A DNA stretch of 64,000 bases from Prochlorococcus marinus CUG1415 (GCF_017696015.1 NZ_JAAORL010000001.1:992001-1056000); one strand, 5' to 3'; positions 8,776-19,080 are shown, numbered from the stretch's first letter. Notes: a model not told the origin generated them from the letters alone. Numbers and translations are program-made.

Positions 8776-9393
8776 TTATTGAATATTATTCAACCATCTT
8801 CTCAAAAGTTTTTCCCCCGTTTTACCAGATTTTTCTGGATGAAATTGACAAGCTAATAAATTATCACTTTCAATTATCGCTGTTAATTTTTCAGAACCAT
8901 AATTAACCTGAGCTGCAATAATATTGAGGTCCTCTGGGATCGCATGATAGGAATGTACAAAATATACCCAATCATTTAATTCTTCTAGATCTAATAAAGT
9001 ATTTGTTTTTTTAGGTAAAAGCTGGCACCAACCCATATGAGGAATTCTTTGGTTAACTATATTAGGTATTTTTTGTATTTTGCCCTTTACAATGCCTAGT
9101 CCTTGAACTTTTCCTTCATCACTAGATTCAAAAAGGAGTTGAAGACCTAAACAAATACCTAAAAAAGACTTCCCACTATTAATCCAATTTTTCAAATCAG
9201 ATATCAAATCCATATTTACAAGATTATCCATTGCAGGATCAAATGCTCCAACACCAGGAAGTATTATCGCCTTACAATCCTTTGATTCACTAAAGTTTTT
9301 AATTAAGAGTATTTCTTCTCCAAGACTTTCTAGAGATTTTGTTACGGAATGAATGTTGCCCATTCCATAGTCTACAAGTCCAATTTTATGCAA
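8776..9393 (-). CDS. hisH: Imidazole glycerol phosphate synthase, glutamine amidotransferase subunit
   Basis: HisH hydrolyses glutamine and channels ammonia to HisF to form imidazole glycerol phosphate and AICAR in histidine synthesis. The 205-residue protein starts with the family-typical GLVDYGMGNIHSV. The nucleophile elbow is FLGICLGLQLLF, with Cys near residue 82, and the His-Glu pair is in CQFHPEKSG near the C-terminus. The start is TTG at 9391-9393, because an in-frame stop lies six codons upstream and no ATG intervenes. It begins 9 bases after the trxA stop; hisF is not in the window. Confidence 0.95.
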   Translation of the reverse strand: MHKIGLVDYGMGNIHSVTKSLESLGEEILLIKNFSESKDCKAIILPGVGAFDPAMDNLVNMDLISDLKNWINSGKSFLGICLGLQLLFESSDEGKVQGLGIVKGKIQKIPNIVNQRIPHMGWCQLLPKKTNTLLDLEELNDWVYFVHSYHAIPEDLNIIAAQVNYGSEKLTAIIESDNLLACQFHPEKSGKTGEKLLRRWLNNIQ

Positions 9394-9402
9394 AACTCTT
9401 TT

Positions 9403-9726
9403 TTATAGATGCTTAGTTAAAGTGCTCGAAAGAGTTGCTTTTGGTACAGCTCCAACCACAGTATCTACCTTTTGACCTCCTTTAAAGATCATTAATGTTG
9501 GAATACTTCTAATTCCATATTGACTCGCAACATTTGGATTCTCATCTGTGTTTAATTTAAAAACTTTAATTTTCCCTTCAAAGTCTTTAGAGATTTCTTC
9601 TACCACTGGTGCAACCATCCTACATGGACCGCACCATGGCGCCCAAAAATCAACCAATACTGGTAGATCACTTTGCAGTACATCCTTGTCAAATGAAGAA
9701 TCAGTTACGGCTGGAGCTGATGACAT
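9403..9726 (-). CDS. trxA: Thioredoxin
   Basis: This is a general dithiol reductant, supplied with electrons by a thioredoxin reductase, that regulates carbon metabolism and repairs oxidised proteins. The 107-residue protein has the canonical active site WCGPC at residues 31-35, preceded by VLVDFWAP. It also has the cis-proline loop [11 protein letters not shown] near residue 75. It is a classical m-type thioredoxin in length and sequence. It lies just downstream of the Yfr1 gene on the same strand and heads a trxA-hisH-rsmD group. Confidence 0.97.
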   Translation of the reverse strand: MSSAPAVTDSSFDKDVLQSDLPVLVDFWAPWCGPCRMVAPVVEEISKDFEGKIKVFKLNTDENPNVASQYGIRSIPTLMIFKGGQKVDTVVGAVPKATLSSTLTKHL

Positions 9727-9815
9727 AATTTAAATATTCCTTTTTGAAAATTTAGCAGGCTATTCTTTTAAGTGATGATTTCATTACAGATAAAATAATA
9801 TAAGTAACAAAATAT

Positions 9816-9840
9816 CAAAAAAAGCCCGATTAATCGGGCT
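9816..9840 (-). terminator. Rho-independent terminator of yfr1
   Basis: An 18-base perfect palindrome (stem AGCCCGA/TCGGGCT with a four-base TTAA loop) is followed on the leftward strand by seven T residues. It is the conserved 3' hairpin of Yfr1 and would also stop any read-through from guaB before trxA. Confidence 0.9.
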
Positions 9841-9874
9841 ATTTAGTGTGTGAGGAGTATGGGGTTTCCCCCAT
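9816..9874 (-). ncRNA. yfr1: Small regulatory RNA Yfr1
   Basis: Read leftward, the spacer contains every part of the cyanobacterial small RNA Yfr1. A GC-rich 5' hairpin (ATGGGG with loop and CCCCAT, 9859-9874) is followed by the invariant unpaired motif ACTCCTCACACAC at 9846-9858. Next comes the terminator palindrome AGCCCGATTAATCGGGCT (9823-9840) and a run of seven T residues (9816-9822). The length of about 55-59 nt and the location between guaB and trxA both match published Yfr1 genes. From the literature as I recall it, the unpaired motif base-pairs with mRNAs, including outer-membrane porin messages. The precise 5' end is inferred. Confidence 0.93.
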
Positions 9875-9880
9875 TTTTTA

Positions 9881-9886
9881 ATAATA
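9881..9886 (-). promoter_or_regulatory. Probable -10 box of yfr1
   Basis: The leftward strand reads TATTAT seven bases before the first G-rich stem of Yfr1. That spacing is right for a transcription start at about 9872-9874. No good -35 element is visible, so the promoter is inferred mainly from position. Confidence 0.5.
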
Positions 9887-9956
9887 ACTCCTAATGCGAA
9901 ATTTGTTCAATTTAAATGAAAAATAACTAAGGAGTTCTAATTTGCTTCATGACAAA

Positions 9957-11132
9957 TTATTTACCCATTCCAAGCTGTTGAGCTTTTTGATAAACCTTAC
10001 CCTCTGTTAGAAGAGATGGTGCAATAACTATTTCAACCTCTTGCATTTCTTTGATGTTTTTAGCTCCAAGAGTGCTCATTGATGTTCTAATTGCCCCTAA
10101 TAAATTATGTGTACCGTCATCAAGCAAGGCAGGGCCTCTAATTATCCTTTCTAAAGATCCTGTAGAGCCAACTTCAATTCTTGTCCCTCTAGGCAAGATT
10201 GGACTTGGAGTAGCCATACCCCAGTGAAATCCTTTACCTGGAGCATTTGAGGATTTAGCAATTGGCGAACCAATCATTACAGCATCTGCTCCACATGCTA
10301 AGCATTTACAAATATCTCCGCCTGTAACAATTCCTCCATCACCAATAATAGGGATATAACGGCCATTTTCTTTATAATAATCATCTCTAGCTGAACTACA
10401 ATCAGCTATTGCAGTAGCTTGAGGAATTCCAATCCCCAATACACCTCTTGAAGTACATGCTGCCCCAGGACCAATTCCAACCATTAATCCTGCGACTCCA
10501 GCCTCCATAAGAAGTTTGGCAACTTCGTATGTTACACAATTACCAGCTACAACTGGGACATTCATAGATTGGCAGAGATTTTTGATATTTAAGGTTTCCT
10601 TACCTTCCATACCAAGGTGCTCTGTTGACACGACTGTTCCTTGAAGGAAGAATATATCTATTTTGGAATTATTAAGTGTTTCTTTAAATTTAATAGCAGC
10701 TTGAGGAGTTCCACTAAATGCAGCTATGCCTCCTCTTTCTTTAACCTCATTTATTCTCTGTAAAATCAATTCCTCCTTTACGGGTTCACTGTATATGTTC
10801 TGCATTAATGGAACAAAATCATTTTTCCCGACAGATGCTATTTGATTAAATATTTCATCAGGGTTTTTATATCTTGTTTGTATGCCCTCCATATTAATTA
10901 CCCCTAAGGCACCTAATTTGGTAAGTTCTACAGCTGTATTAACATCAACAACACTATCCATTGCACTAGCTACAATTGGGACTTCTCTCTTTAAATTACC
11001 TATGGACCAGGAAGTGTCAGTTAAATCATAATCAAGCGTTTTTTTGCCCGGAACTAAAGCTATTTCATCAATGCCATAAGCCCTTCTGACTTTTTTGTTT
11101 AAACCAAGTTCAATATTCACGGAATTTTTCAT
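9957..11132 (-). CDS. guaB: IMP dehydrogenase family protein without CBS domains
   Basis: The likely reaction is NAD-dependent oxidation of IMP to XMP, the first step to GMP. The 391-residue protein has a TIM-barrel fold with the N-terminal phrase AYGIDEIALVPGKKTLDYDLTDTS kept only in outline. The catalytic-cysteine loop is GIGPGAACTSRGVLG near residue 225, and the later segment is IGDGGIVTGGDICK. At 391 residues it lacks the two CBS modules that make most IMP dehydrogenases about 490 long, as is usual for the cyanobacterial protein. GMP reductase is a close relative, but the cyanobacterial annotation and the genome context favour guaB. The yfr1 gene lies downstream on the same strand. Confidence 0.88.
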   Translation of the reverse strand: MKNSVNIELGLNKKVRRAYGIDEIALVPGKKTLDYDLTDTSWSIGNLKREVPIVASAMDSVVDVNTAVELTKLGALGVINMEGIQTRYKNPDEIFNQIASVGKNDFVPLMQNIYSEPVKEELILQRINEVKERGGIAAFSGTPQAAIKFKETLNNSKIDIFFLQGTVVSTEHLGMEGKETLNIKNLCQSMNVPVVAGNCVTYEVAKLLMEAGVAGLMVGIGPGAACTSRGVLGIGIPQATAIADCSSARDDYYKENGRYIPIIGDGGIVTGGDICKCLACGADAVMIGSPIAKSSNAPGKGFHWGMATPSPILPRGTRIEVGSTGSLERIIRGPALLDDGTHNLLGAIRTSMSTLGAKNIKEMQEVEIVIAPSLLTEGKVYQKAQQLGMGK

Positions 11133-11299
11133 TTATTCTGATTAAATTAACAACTAAAGGGGTAATAAGCCAAGGTTTATTCAAAAACAACAGGTTTTTT
11201 TTTAATTTGTGTGTAAATGTGAGTATTTGAGAATTAAATATATCTTTTTTTTATTTCATTATGACAATCAACGATTATTATTAAAAAAAGGTTTTTTGT

Positions 11300-13897
11300 A
11301 TGTCTGATATTGTAGATTCCGACAATTCTGGATTAAGCGAAGATAACGATCGAATTATTCAGACCGACTTAAGAAATGAGATGTCTCGCTCTTATCTAGA
11401 GTATGCAATGAGCGTTATAGTTGGTCGTGCCCTCCCAGATGCACGGGATGGATTAAAGCCTGTTCATAGAAGAATTCTTTATGCGATGTATGAACTGGGT
11501 TTAACTAGCGGTAGACCTTATAGAAAATGTGCAAGGGTTGTTGGAGAAGTACTTGGGAAATACCACCCTCATGGTGACACTGCTGTCTATGATGCTTTGG
11601 TTAGAATGGCACAGGATTTTTCAATGCGGATGCCACTTATAGATGGTCATGGAAACTTTGGCTCTGTAGATAACGACCCGCCAGCAGCAATGAGATATAC
11701 AGAATCTCGTCTGCAATCTCTCACAGATGAAAGTTTACTAGAGGATATTGAATCTGAAACAGTAGATTTCGCTGATAACTTTGACGGCTCTCAACAAGAG
11801 CCAACAGTTTTACCTGCAAGAATCCCTCAACTACTTTTAAATGGATCATCTGGAATAGCAGTAGGAATGGCAACTAATATTCCACCCCATAACTTAGGAG
11901 AATTAATCAATGGTCTCAAATCTATAATTAAAAACCCTTCGGTTGAAGATAGAGAACTTTTTGAACTAATTAAGGGTCCTGATTTTCCCACTGGAGGTCA
12001 AATCTTAGGAAAAGATGGTATTAGAGAAACCTTCAAAACAGGAAGAGGTTCAATAACGATGAGAGGTGTAGCAAATATTGAGCAAATTAAGTCTGCTGGT
12101 AGAGCAGAAAAAGATGCCGTTATAATTACGGAACTACCTTTTCAAACTAATAAAGCGGCCTTGATAGAGAGAATTGCAGATATGGTTAATGAAAAAAGAT
12201 TAGAAGGTATTTCTGATATTAGAGATGAAAGTGATCGAGATGGGATGAGAATTGTTATTGAGTTAAAAAGAGATGCCTATCCACAAGTAGTTTTAAATAA
12301 TTTATTTAAGTTAACACCTCTACAAAATAACTTTAGTGCAAATATTCTAGCTTTAGTTAAAGGAGAGCCCACAACTCTTTCTCTTAGGAAAATGTTAGAT
12401 GTGTTTCTAGATTTTAGGGTAGAAACAATAAGGAGAAGAACAGGATTTTTATTAAAAAAAGCAGAAGAAAGAGATCACATTGTAAAGGGTCTTTTATTAG
12501 CCTTAGATTCAATGGATGAAATTATCTCTCTAATAAGATCAGCAAAAGATACTGTTTCAGCTCGAGAAAAATTACAAACGGATCATGAATTATCTTCCAC
12601 ACAGGCAGATGCAATTTTACAAATGCAATTAAGAAGATTAACAGCTCTTGAGGCAGATAAAATTAAAGCAGAACATGATGAGTTAACACAAAAAATCAAC
12701 CAATATCAGCAAATATTAAATAGTAAAGAAAAAATTCTTGAAATTATTCTTGAAGAACTTAATAAAATCAATGAAAGATTCGCTTCTCCCAGAAAAACAG
12801 AAATATTAGATTTAGGTGGTGGGCTAGATGATATTGATCTTATAGCCAATGAGAGATCAGTGGTTCTATTAACTGAAGCAGGTTATTTAAAAAGGATGCC
12901 TGTTAATGAGTTTGAATCTACCAGTCGTGGGTCAAGGGGTAAAGCTGGCACAAAGACCCAAGAAGATGATGACGTGAAATTATTTATAAGCTGTAATGAT
13001 CATGATACTCTTTTGCTTTTCAGTGATAGAGGAGTAGCTTATGCTCTCCCAGCATATAGAGTTCCTATGAGTAGCAGAACAGCAAAAGGTACTCCATCAG
13101 TTCAACTTCTCCCAATCCCAAGAGAAGAAAAAATAACTTCAATTGTTGCTGTAGATTCTTTTCATAACGATTCTTATTTACTAATGCTAACAAAGGCCGG
13201 CTTTATAAAAAGAACTTCACTTTCTGCTTTCTCAAAAATCCGATCAAATGGATTAATAGCAATTAATCTTGAAAATGGAGATGCTCTAATGTGGGTCAGA
13301 TTATCAAAAGAGGGCGATAGTGTTTTGATTGGATCAAGAACAGGAATGGCGATTCATTTCAGACTAGATATAAATGAATTAAGGCCACTTGGCAGGACCG
13401 CAAGAGGGGTTAAATCAATGAACCTGAGAGAGGGAGACAATCTAGTTTCCATGGATGTTTTAACATCTGATTTGGTTGATCAATTAGCTAAAATTGATGA
13501 ATCTAATAAAGAAATTGAAGTTAATCTCGAGGTCAACTCTTCAGATGGTCCCTGGGTATTAATAGCCAGTGCATTTGGACTAGGAAAGAGAGTACCCGTA
13601 ACTCAGTTTAGACTACAAAAAAGAGCAGGGATGGGTTTGAGAGCGATAAAATTCAGAATTAAAGATGATGTACTAGTGTGTTTGAAGGTCCTAGGAGAAG
13701 GAGAAGAATTACTTTTTGTGACCGAAAAAGGTGTAATCGTAAGAACAAACGCAGATAAAATTTCTCAGCAATCTAGAGCTGCTACTGGAGTAAAATTACA
13801 AAGATTGGATGAAGGTGATCATTTATCAGAAGTTGTTTTAGTTCCTCATGAACAAATAGAGGGAACAGATCAACTTAGCTCAGGGGAAGAAAATTAA
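11300..13897 (+). CDS. gyrA: DNA gyrase subunit A
   Basis: GyrA is the breakage-reunion subunit of gyrase, which with GyrB introduces negative supercoils. The 865-residue protein has the winged-helix region, including [14 protein letters not shown], and the catalytic Tyr133 in [11 protein letters not shown] coiled-coil arm follows around residues 370-500, and then a six-bladed C-terminal pinwheel. The GyrA box that is QRRGGKG in model bacteria reads here as SRGSRGKAG at about residues 542-550, a departure I believe is shared by cyanobacteria. It is divergent from guaB and followed after 23 bases by crtL. Confidence 0.97.
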   Translation: MSDIVDSDNSGLSEDNDRIIQTDLRNEMSRSYLEYAMSVIVGRALPDARDGLKPVHRRILYAMYELGLTSGRPYRKCARVVGEVLGKYHPHGDTAVYDALVRMAQDFSMRMPLIDGHGNFGSVDNDPPAAMRYTESRLQSLTDESLLEDIESETVDFADNFDGSQQEPTVLPARIPQLLLNGSSGIAVGMATNIPPHNLGELINGLKSIIKNPSVEDRELFELIKGPDFPTGGQILGKDGIRETFKTGRGSITMRGVANIEQIKSAGRAEKDAVIITELPFQTNKAALIERIADMVNEKRLEGISDIRDESDRDGMRIVIELKRDAYPQVVLNNLFKLTPLQNNFSANILALVKGEPTTLSLRKMLDVFLDFRVETIRRRTGFLLKKAEERDHIVKGLLLALDSMDEIISLIRSAKDTVSAREKLQTDHELSSTQADAILQMQLRRLTALEADKIKAEHDELTQKINQYQQILNSKEKILEIILEELNKINERFASPRKTEILDLGGGLDDIDLIANERSVVLLTEAGYLKRMPVNEFESTSRGSRGKAGTKTQEDDDVKLFISCNDHDTLLLFSDRGVAYALPAYRVPMSSRTAKGTPSVQLLPIPREEKITSIVAVDSFHNDSYLLMLTKAGFIKRTSLSAFSKIRSNGLIAINLENGDALMWVRLSKEGDSVLIGSRTGMAIHFRLDINELRPLGRTARGVKSMNLREGDNLVSMDVLTSDLVDQLAKIDESNKEIEVNLEVNSSDGPWVLIASAFGLGKRVPVTQFRLQKRAGMGLRAIKFRIKDDVLVCLKVLGEGEELLFVTEKGVIVRTNADKISQQSRAATGVKLQRLDEGDHLSEVVLVPHEQIEGTDQLSSGEEN

Positions 13898-13920
13898 ATG
13901 TCGAATGATAAATAAATAAT

Positions 13921-15132
13921 ATGAAAGTTCTTGATATTTTAATTTTAGGTTCCGGTCCTGCAGCATTATGTTTAGCTTCTGAATTAGCTAAGCAGGATCT
14001 AAATATAAAGGGAATATCAACAAAATCTCCAAATGAAAAATGGGAGAATACATATGGGATATGGGCCTCTGAATTAGAAGAATTAGGGTTAGAGACTTTG
14101 TTATCTCACCGATGGTGTAAGACAGTTAGTTTTTTTGGAAATGGTGAAAATAAAAAGGGGAATCTCCCAACAAAACATAATTACGATTATGGTTTAATAA
14201 ATCAAGAAGCCTTTCAAAATGAATTGCTAAAAAAATGCAAGGGTATTGAATGGTTGAACGAAACGGCTAAAGATATTACGGAGAAAAACAACCTATCCGA
14301 AGTGATTTGTTTTTCAGGTCTAACAATAAAAGCAAGGTTAGTTATTGATGCAAGTGGGCATAAAAGTAATTTTGTAAAAAGGCCCGTTCAAAATGAAATT
14401 GCTCAGCAAGCTGCATATGGAATTGTGGGAAAATTCTCTTCGCCACCTGTTAATAATGAACAGTTTGTTTTAATGGATTTTCGTCCAAATCATTTAAATA
14501 AAGAAGAAAAGTTATACTCTCCTTCATTTCTTTATGCAATGGATTTAGGAGATGAAACTTTTTTTGTAGAAGAAACTTCATTAGCCAGTTATCCAGCATT
14601 ATCGCAAGAAGCTCTTAAAAAACGACTTTTCAAGAGGCTGAATAGTAAGGGTATTAAGGTAAGTGCAATTTTTCATGAAGAGAATTGTCTATTTCCAATG
14701 AATTTACCTCTTCCATTCAAAAAACAATTTGTACTTGGTTTTGGAGGGGCAGCAAGTATGGTGCATCCAGCATCAGGATATATGATCGGATCTTTATTAA
14801 GAAGGGCTCCACTACTAGCAGAAAAATTAGCAATCTTTTTAAAAGAACCACATCTAAGCTCTCTAGAGCTAGCAACAAAAGGTTGGAACGTCCTATGGCC
14901 TTACGAATTAACACAAAGGCATAAACTTTACCGATATGGTCTCCAAAGATTAATGAGTTTTGACGAAAGTAGACTAAGAAGCTTTTTCTCAAATTTCTTT
15001 AGGCTATCTACCAAAGAATGGGTAGGTTTTCTAACGAATACACTTCCTCTTCCAAAACTAATTTATGTCATGTGTAAGATGTTTATAAATTCACCTTTAA
15101 AAGTAAAGCTTGGAATGCTTAATTTAAATTAG
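13921..15132 (+). CDS. crtL: Lycopene cyclase, CrtL type
   Basis: The enzyme cyclises the ends of lycopene to give carotenes, the precursors of zeaxanthin and alpha-carotene pigments in this group. The 403-residue flavoprotein begins with the dinucleotide-binding motif DILILGSGPAALCLASELA (residues 5-23). Later come YGIWASELEELGL, FVEETSLA and the conserved GFGGAASMVHPASGYM near residue 280. Prochlorococcus is known to carry both a beta- and an epsilon-forming relative, and I cannot tell by eye which this is. It follows gyrA by 23 bases and meets the GH57 gene tail to tail. Confidence 0.88.
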   Translation: MKVLDILILGSGPAALCLASELAKQDLNIKGISTKSPNEKWENTYGIWASELEELGLETLLSHRWCKTVSFFGNGENKKGNLPTKHNYDYGLINQEAFQNELLKKCKGIEWLNETAKDITEKNNLSEVICFSGLTIKARLVIDASGHKSNFVKRPVQNEIAQQAAYGIVGKFSSPPVNNEQFVLMDFRPNHLNKEEKLYSPSFLYAMDLGDETFFVEETSLASYPALSQEALKKRLFKRLNSKGIKVSAIFHEENCLFPMNLPLPFKKQFVLGFGGAASMVHPASGYMIGSLLRRAPLLAEKLAIFLKEPHLSSLELATKGWNVLWPYELTQRHKLYRYGLQRLMSFDESRLRSFFSNFFRLSTKEWVGFLTNTLPLPKLIYVMCKMFINSPLKVKLGMLNLN

Positions 15133-15138
15133 TATTTT

Positions 15139-16722
15139 TTATTTTCGCCAATCATCAATATTTATATCGGGGAAAACTTTATCTTCATCCTCAATATCTT
15201 GTAGGAATTTCCAATTAATCTTGGAATGATTTTTAATCATTTCAACTAATTTCCAGAACCTAGATAAGTGTCTTTTTATCCTCTCTTTTGCAAGCTCAGT
15301 GGTAGTTCCAGCTCGTAGGATAAAACTCCAATCAGAGGACTCAGAGAGAAGTAATTCTCTCGCTGCCTGATTGAAAAGTCTTATAGATAAATCATTATTA
15401 GATTTTTGAGAACATAAATCAACAAATGCTGATCCTGCTTTTGTGATCTCTGGAACGATCCATGCATTTGCATCATTAATCCAGTAATTATGGTAACCAC
15501 CTTGTCCCCAGCTTGATGGTGATGGATTACAAATCTGAAGATTTGGCTTTTGAGTTAAAAATTCTTTTAAATTTGTCAGCTTAATTGAATATTTACTAGA
15601 GTTCTTTAAAATATTGTAAATAAAAAGAGGTCCCTCATACCACCAATGTCCAAACAACTCAGCATCAAATGGAGCCACCAATAATGGTATGAAGGAAGAA
15701 GATAAAGTTAATTTTTTTAATTGTTTGGATCTTTCAAGAAGATACTCATTGGCATGTTCCTCTGCCTTTTTTATGGCTTCATTTTCTAAGTAAAACTCCT
15801 TATCCCCTAGTGTTGCTTTTTCATTTGTAATTTTATAGTATTTTAATCCCAAAGGCCTTTCACTTGAAATACCCTTCTTCTGGAGATTAGAGAGAGGTAA
15901 TTCCCACCCCAAATCTTTATGAAATTCTCTATAAACTCCATTACCTGGGAAGCCATCCTTAGCAGACCAAACTGGTAAGGTCGACTCACTATCTCTTCCG
16001 AAGAAAGCAACTCCTTTTTTAGAGCAGATTGGAGCATAAACACCATATCTAGGCCTTGGAGTAGCATTTAGAATCCCATGACCATCTAAGATTGCGTATC
16101 TAATCCCAGAATTAAATAGTATTTCATCTAAATTTTCATAATATGCACATTCAGGCAACCAAATACCTAAAGGCTTAATTCCAAAAATATTTTCATGGCT
16201 CCTAATGGCTGTATTAATTTGTCCTTTAACCGTTTCAGGATTCTCTCTCAGGATTGGCAAATATCCATGTGTAGCGGCACAAGTAAGAATATCTAAATTT
16301 CCAGATTTATTTAAAAGTTTAAACTTCTCAATTAAATTTCCAGAACATTCTTGCCAATAAAAGTATTTATCATTGAGATTCTTCATTAAAAATGCAGAGG
16401 CATTTTTTTCTTTCTGTGGTAGCTCGTTTAAGAAATCAATCCTTGTTTTAATCCAACTTGGGAAAGTTTCTTTTAATTGTTTATTATCAAGAAGTGATAA
16501 CAATGTTGGAGATAAACTAATTGTAAGTTTTGTACTTAAAGGATTTTCTATTTTGGAAGATTCTATTACTTGAAGTAGTGGAATGTAGCATTCTAAAATC
16601 GCCTGAAACAACCAATCTTCTTCTAAAGAGTTTTTTTCATTTTTTCTGACATAAGGAAGATGAGCATGTAAAACTATCGCTAATTGACCTAAAAAATTCT
16701 TTTTTGGGTATTGCCCATTCAT
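15139..16722 (-). CDS. Glycoside hydrolase family 57 protein, probable 1,4-alpha-glucan branching enzyme
   Basis: The 527-residue protein belongs to the GH57/DUF1957 group, whose characterised members form alpha-1,6 branches in glycogen. It starts with the typical GQLAIVLHAHLPYVR. The probable nucleophile Glu is in IWLPECAYY near residue 190, and the acid/base Asp is in FDAELFGHWWYEGP near residue 352. The C-terminal DUF1957 helical region includes LSESSDWSFILRAGTT. The length is typical. Alpha-glucan metabolism is also served by malQ in this window. Branching activity, rather than hydrolase activity, is inferred from the family. Confidence 0.85.
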   Translation of the reverse strand: MNGQYPKKNFLGQLAIVLHAHLPYVRKNEKNSLEEDWLFQAILECYIPLLQVIESSKIENPLSTKLTISLSPTLLSLLDNKQLKETFPSWIKTRIDFLNELPQKEKNASAFLMKNLNDKYFYWQECSGNLIEKFKLLNKSGNLDILTCAATHGYLPILRENPETVKGQINTAIRSHENIFGIKPLGIWLPECAYYENLDEILFNSGIRYAILDGHGILNATPRPRYGVYAPICSKKGVAFFGRDSESTLPVWSAKDGFPGNGVYREFHKDLGWELPLSNLQKKGISSERPLGLKYYKITNEKATLGDKEFYLENEAIKKAEEHANEYLLERSKQLKKLTLSSSFIPLLVAPFDAELFGHWWYEGPLFIYNILKNSSKYSIKLTNLKEFLTQKPNLQICNPSPSSWGQGGYHNYWINDANAWIVPEITKAGSAFVDLCSQKSNNDLSIRLFNQAARELLLSESSDWSFILRAGTTTELAKERIKRHLSRFWKLVEMIKNHSKINWKFLQDIEDEDKVFPDINIDDWRK

Positions 16723-16949
16723 ATTTTTTATTACTTATGCATGTAATTCTATAAAAAATCAAAATTAACCTTTTATAAAAAGGAAGCCTTAATTCTAAAA
16801 GAATACTTTAATAAATAAAGTATTTTGTTTTTTTTTTCAAAAGTTTAACCAATATTGTTAAGTTATAATCTTAATCCAAGTTTTTATTGAAAAAAAATCT
16901 AGTCAATTTTTTTTAATTAGCTTAATATAAGATTAATTAATGTTGCCTA
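16723..16949. other. 227-base divergent spacer between the GH57 gene and leuA
   Basis: The gap holds no gene that I can see. On the + strand a perfect TATAAT at 16864-16869, about 80 bases before the leuA ATG, is a candidate -10 for leuA, although no convincing -35 precedes it. A small hairpin, CCTTTT-ATA-AAAAGG at 16769-16783, lies nearer the GH57 start. The rest is A/T runs. Confidence 0.5.
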
Positions 16950-18590
16950 ATGTCCAAAGATCCTGGAAGAATTTTGATCTTTGATACAACTCTTCGAGAT
17001 GGAGAGCAATCTCCTGGTGCTAGTTTAAATCTTGAAGAAAAGCTTGCTATCGCCCATCAATTAGCAAGATTAGGAGTAGATGTTATTGAGGCTGGATTCC
17101 CTTTTGCAAGTCCCGGAGATTTTAAAGCTGTTAATAAAATTGCCAACGTTGTAGGGAAAGAGAATGGTCCTGTAATATGCGGTTTAGCTAGGGCCTCCAA
17201 AGGGGATATAAAAGCATGTTATGAAGCAGTAAGTGCTGCTCCAAAAAAAAGAATACATACTTTTATTGCAACAAGTGATATTCATCTTAAACATAAACTT
17301 AAAAAATCAAGAAAAGATGTTCTTCACATAGTTCCAGAAATGGTTAATTATGCAAAATCATTGGTAGATGATATTGAGTTTTCTTGTGAAGACGCCTCAA
17401 GAAGTGATCCTGACTTTTTATACGAAGTGATTCAACTAGCAATTTCTGCTGGAGCTACAACAATAAATATCCCTGATACTGTTGGATTTACAACTCCTAG
17501 CGAATTTGGCAAATTAATTGCTGATATAAATAAAAATGTTCCAAATGTTGATGAGGCAGTAATCTCCGTTCATGGTCATAATGATTTAGGTTTAGCAGTT
17601 GCCAATTTTCTAGAGGCAGTAAAAAATGGAGCAAGGCAACTAGAATGTACGATTAATGGAATTGGCGAAAGAGCGGGGAATGCCTCACTTGAAGAATTAG
17701 TAATGGCTCTGCATGTTAGAAAAAGTTTTTTTAATAGTTTTTTCAAAAGAAATCCAGATTCACCAACTCCTCTTACTGCTATTAGAACAGAAGAGATAAC
17801 AAAAACTTCTAGGCTCGTTTCCAATCTAACTGGAATGACTGTTCAACCAAATAAAGCAATTGTAGGAGCCAACGCTTTTGCCCATGAGTCAGGCATTCAT
17901 CAGGATGGAGTCTTAAAAAATAGACTAACTTACGAAATTATCGATGCAAAAACTGTTGGCTTAAGTGACAACAAAATATCTTTAGGGAAACTTAGTGGAA
18001 GAAGCGCTGTAAGAGCAAGATTAGAAGAAATGGGATATGACTTGAGCAGGGAAGACTTAAATGATGCTTTTGCTCGTTTTAAGGATTTAGCTGATAGGAA
18101 AAGAGAAATTACTGATAGAGATTTAGAAGCAATTGTGAGTGAACAAGTACAGCTTCCAGAAGCTAAATTTCAATTAAGTTTAGTTCAAGTAAGTTGCGGT
18201 AACGCATCTAAACCAACAGCCACCATCACACTTCTAAACACCGCAGACAATACAGAAGATACAGCTGTAGCAATAGGGACTGGACCTGTTGACGCTGTAT
18301 GCGTGGCATTAAATAAGTTAGCTAATGTTCCTAACGAATTGATTGAATTTTCTGTAAAGTCCGTGACTGAGGGTATTGATGCTTTGGGCGAAGTGACAAT
18401 AAGAATAAGAAGGGATAATAAGATATATTCTGGTCATTCTGCTGATACCGATGTAGTTGTTGCAGCTGCGAATGCATACATTAATGCTTTAAATAGGCTT
18501 GTATTTTCCGAGAAAAAAAATTCAATCCACCCACAATTTGATAATTTAGAAAATCCTGAAAATACATTTATATCCGATCATTTAAATTAA
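16950..18590 (+). CDS. leuA: 2-isopropylmalate synthase
   Basis: LeuA condenses acetyl-CoA with 2-oxoisovalerate in the first committed step of leucine synthesis. The 546-residue protein has the N-terminal signature [15 protein letters not shown] (residues 12-26), the metal-binding HGHNDLG near residue 207, and the NGIGERAGN segment near 233. A C-terminal regulatory LeuA dimer domain from about residue 400 binds leucine in characterised enzymes. The last 30 residues are low-complexity. It is monocistronic in appearance, with an upstream leader of roughly 75 bases if the TATAAT at 16864 is used. Confidence 0.96.
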   Translation: MSKDPGRILIFDTTLRDGEQSPGASLNLEEKLAIAHQLARLGVDVIEAGFPFASPGDFKAVNKIANVVGKENGPVICGLARASKGDIKACYEAVSAAPKKRIHTFIATSDIHLKHKLKKSRKDVLHIVPEMVNYAKSLVDDIEFSCEDASRSDPDFLYEVIQLAISAGATTINIPDTVGFTTPSEFGKLIADINKNVPNVDEAVISVHGHNDLGLAVANFLEAVKNGARQLECTINGIGERAGNASLEELVMALHVRKSFFNSFFKRNPDSPTPLTAIRTEEITKTSRLVSNLTGMTVQPNKAIVGANAFAHESGIHQDGVLKNRLTYEIIDAKTVGLSDNKISLGKLSGRSAVRARLEEMGYDLSREDLNDAFARFKDLADRKREITDRDLEAIVSEQVQLPEAKFQLSLVQVSCGNASKPTATITLLNTADNTEDTAVAIGTGPVDAVCVALNKLANVPNELIEFSVKSVTEGIDALGEVTIRIRRDNKIYSGHSADTDVVVAAANAYINALNRLVFSEKKNSIHPQFDNLENPENTFISDHLN

Positions 18591-18671
18591 ATTATTTATT
18601 AGGATTATTAAGTAGGCTGAAAAAGAGTTACATAATACTGTAGATTAATTTAATAGTTAATGTAGTAAATA

Positions 18672-19064
18672 ATGAGAGAAAGGGTTTTTGGATACTGGGC
18701 ACTTTCATGGGTTGGGTTAATCAGCAACATAATTGCACTTCCAATAATCGCATTAATAATAAGTTTTGGACCTCCACTAAAAGTCGCAAATATAACTCTT
18801 GCCATAAGCCTTGGTTGGCCTGCTGCCATAGTAGGAATAGTTTCTTCAGCAGCTCTTTTAGCAGAGAGGAAATGGGGAGTAACTTTAACTCTAGTATCCC
18901 TATCAATGGCAATTTCCGGTATGGGGCCTTATTCGGTAGTGAGGCTAATAACTCTTCAAGACATTTTTGGAATTGGTGGGTTTACTCTTTTAACAACATT
19001 AATAAGCTCATTAGCTCTTTTATATTGGTGTAATCCAAAACATCGAAGAAGTATTAGACTATAA
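18672..19064 (+). CDS. Small membrane protein of unknown function
   Basis: The 130-residue product is almost wholly hydrophobic, with about four predicted membrane helices and a basic C-terminal tail (NPKHRRSIRL) that would face the cytoplasm. I recognise no domain. The start ATG is preceded by an 81-base gap after leuA and followed 16 bases later by the tail of the HD-family gene on the other strand. It looks like a genuine gene because of its clean frame and ordinary codon use, but its role is unknown. Confidence 0.7.
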   Translation: MRERVFGYWALSWVGLISNIIALPIIALIISFGPPLKVANITLAISLGWPAAIVGIVSSAALLAERKWGVTLTLVSLSMAISGMGPYSVVRLITLQDIFGIGGFTLLTTLISSLALLYWCNPKHRRSIRL

Positions 19065-19080
19065 ATTATTTAAAAGAAAA

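Noticed and set aside
8700-8906. Open frame on the + strand across the rsmD-hisH boundary
   Set aside because: It covers the ends of two firmly assigned genes in antisense and has no family resemblance.
9859-9880. Rightward terminator-like hairpin (ATGGGG, loop, CCCCAT, then T run)
   Set aside because: There is no rightward gene before it, and on the other strand it is the 5' hairpin of Yfr1, which explains it fully.
14717-14992. Open frame on the - strand inside crtL
   Set aside because: It lies wholly within a confident gene and has a random hydrophobic composition.
16769-16783. CCTTTT-ATA-AAAAGG hairpin upstream of the GH57 gene
   Set aside because: The stem is six base pairs, mostly A-T, with no T run in a useful direction; it is likely chance in AT-rich DNA.
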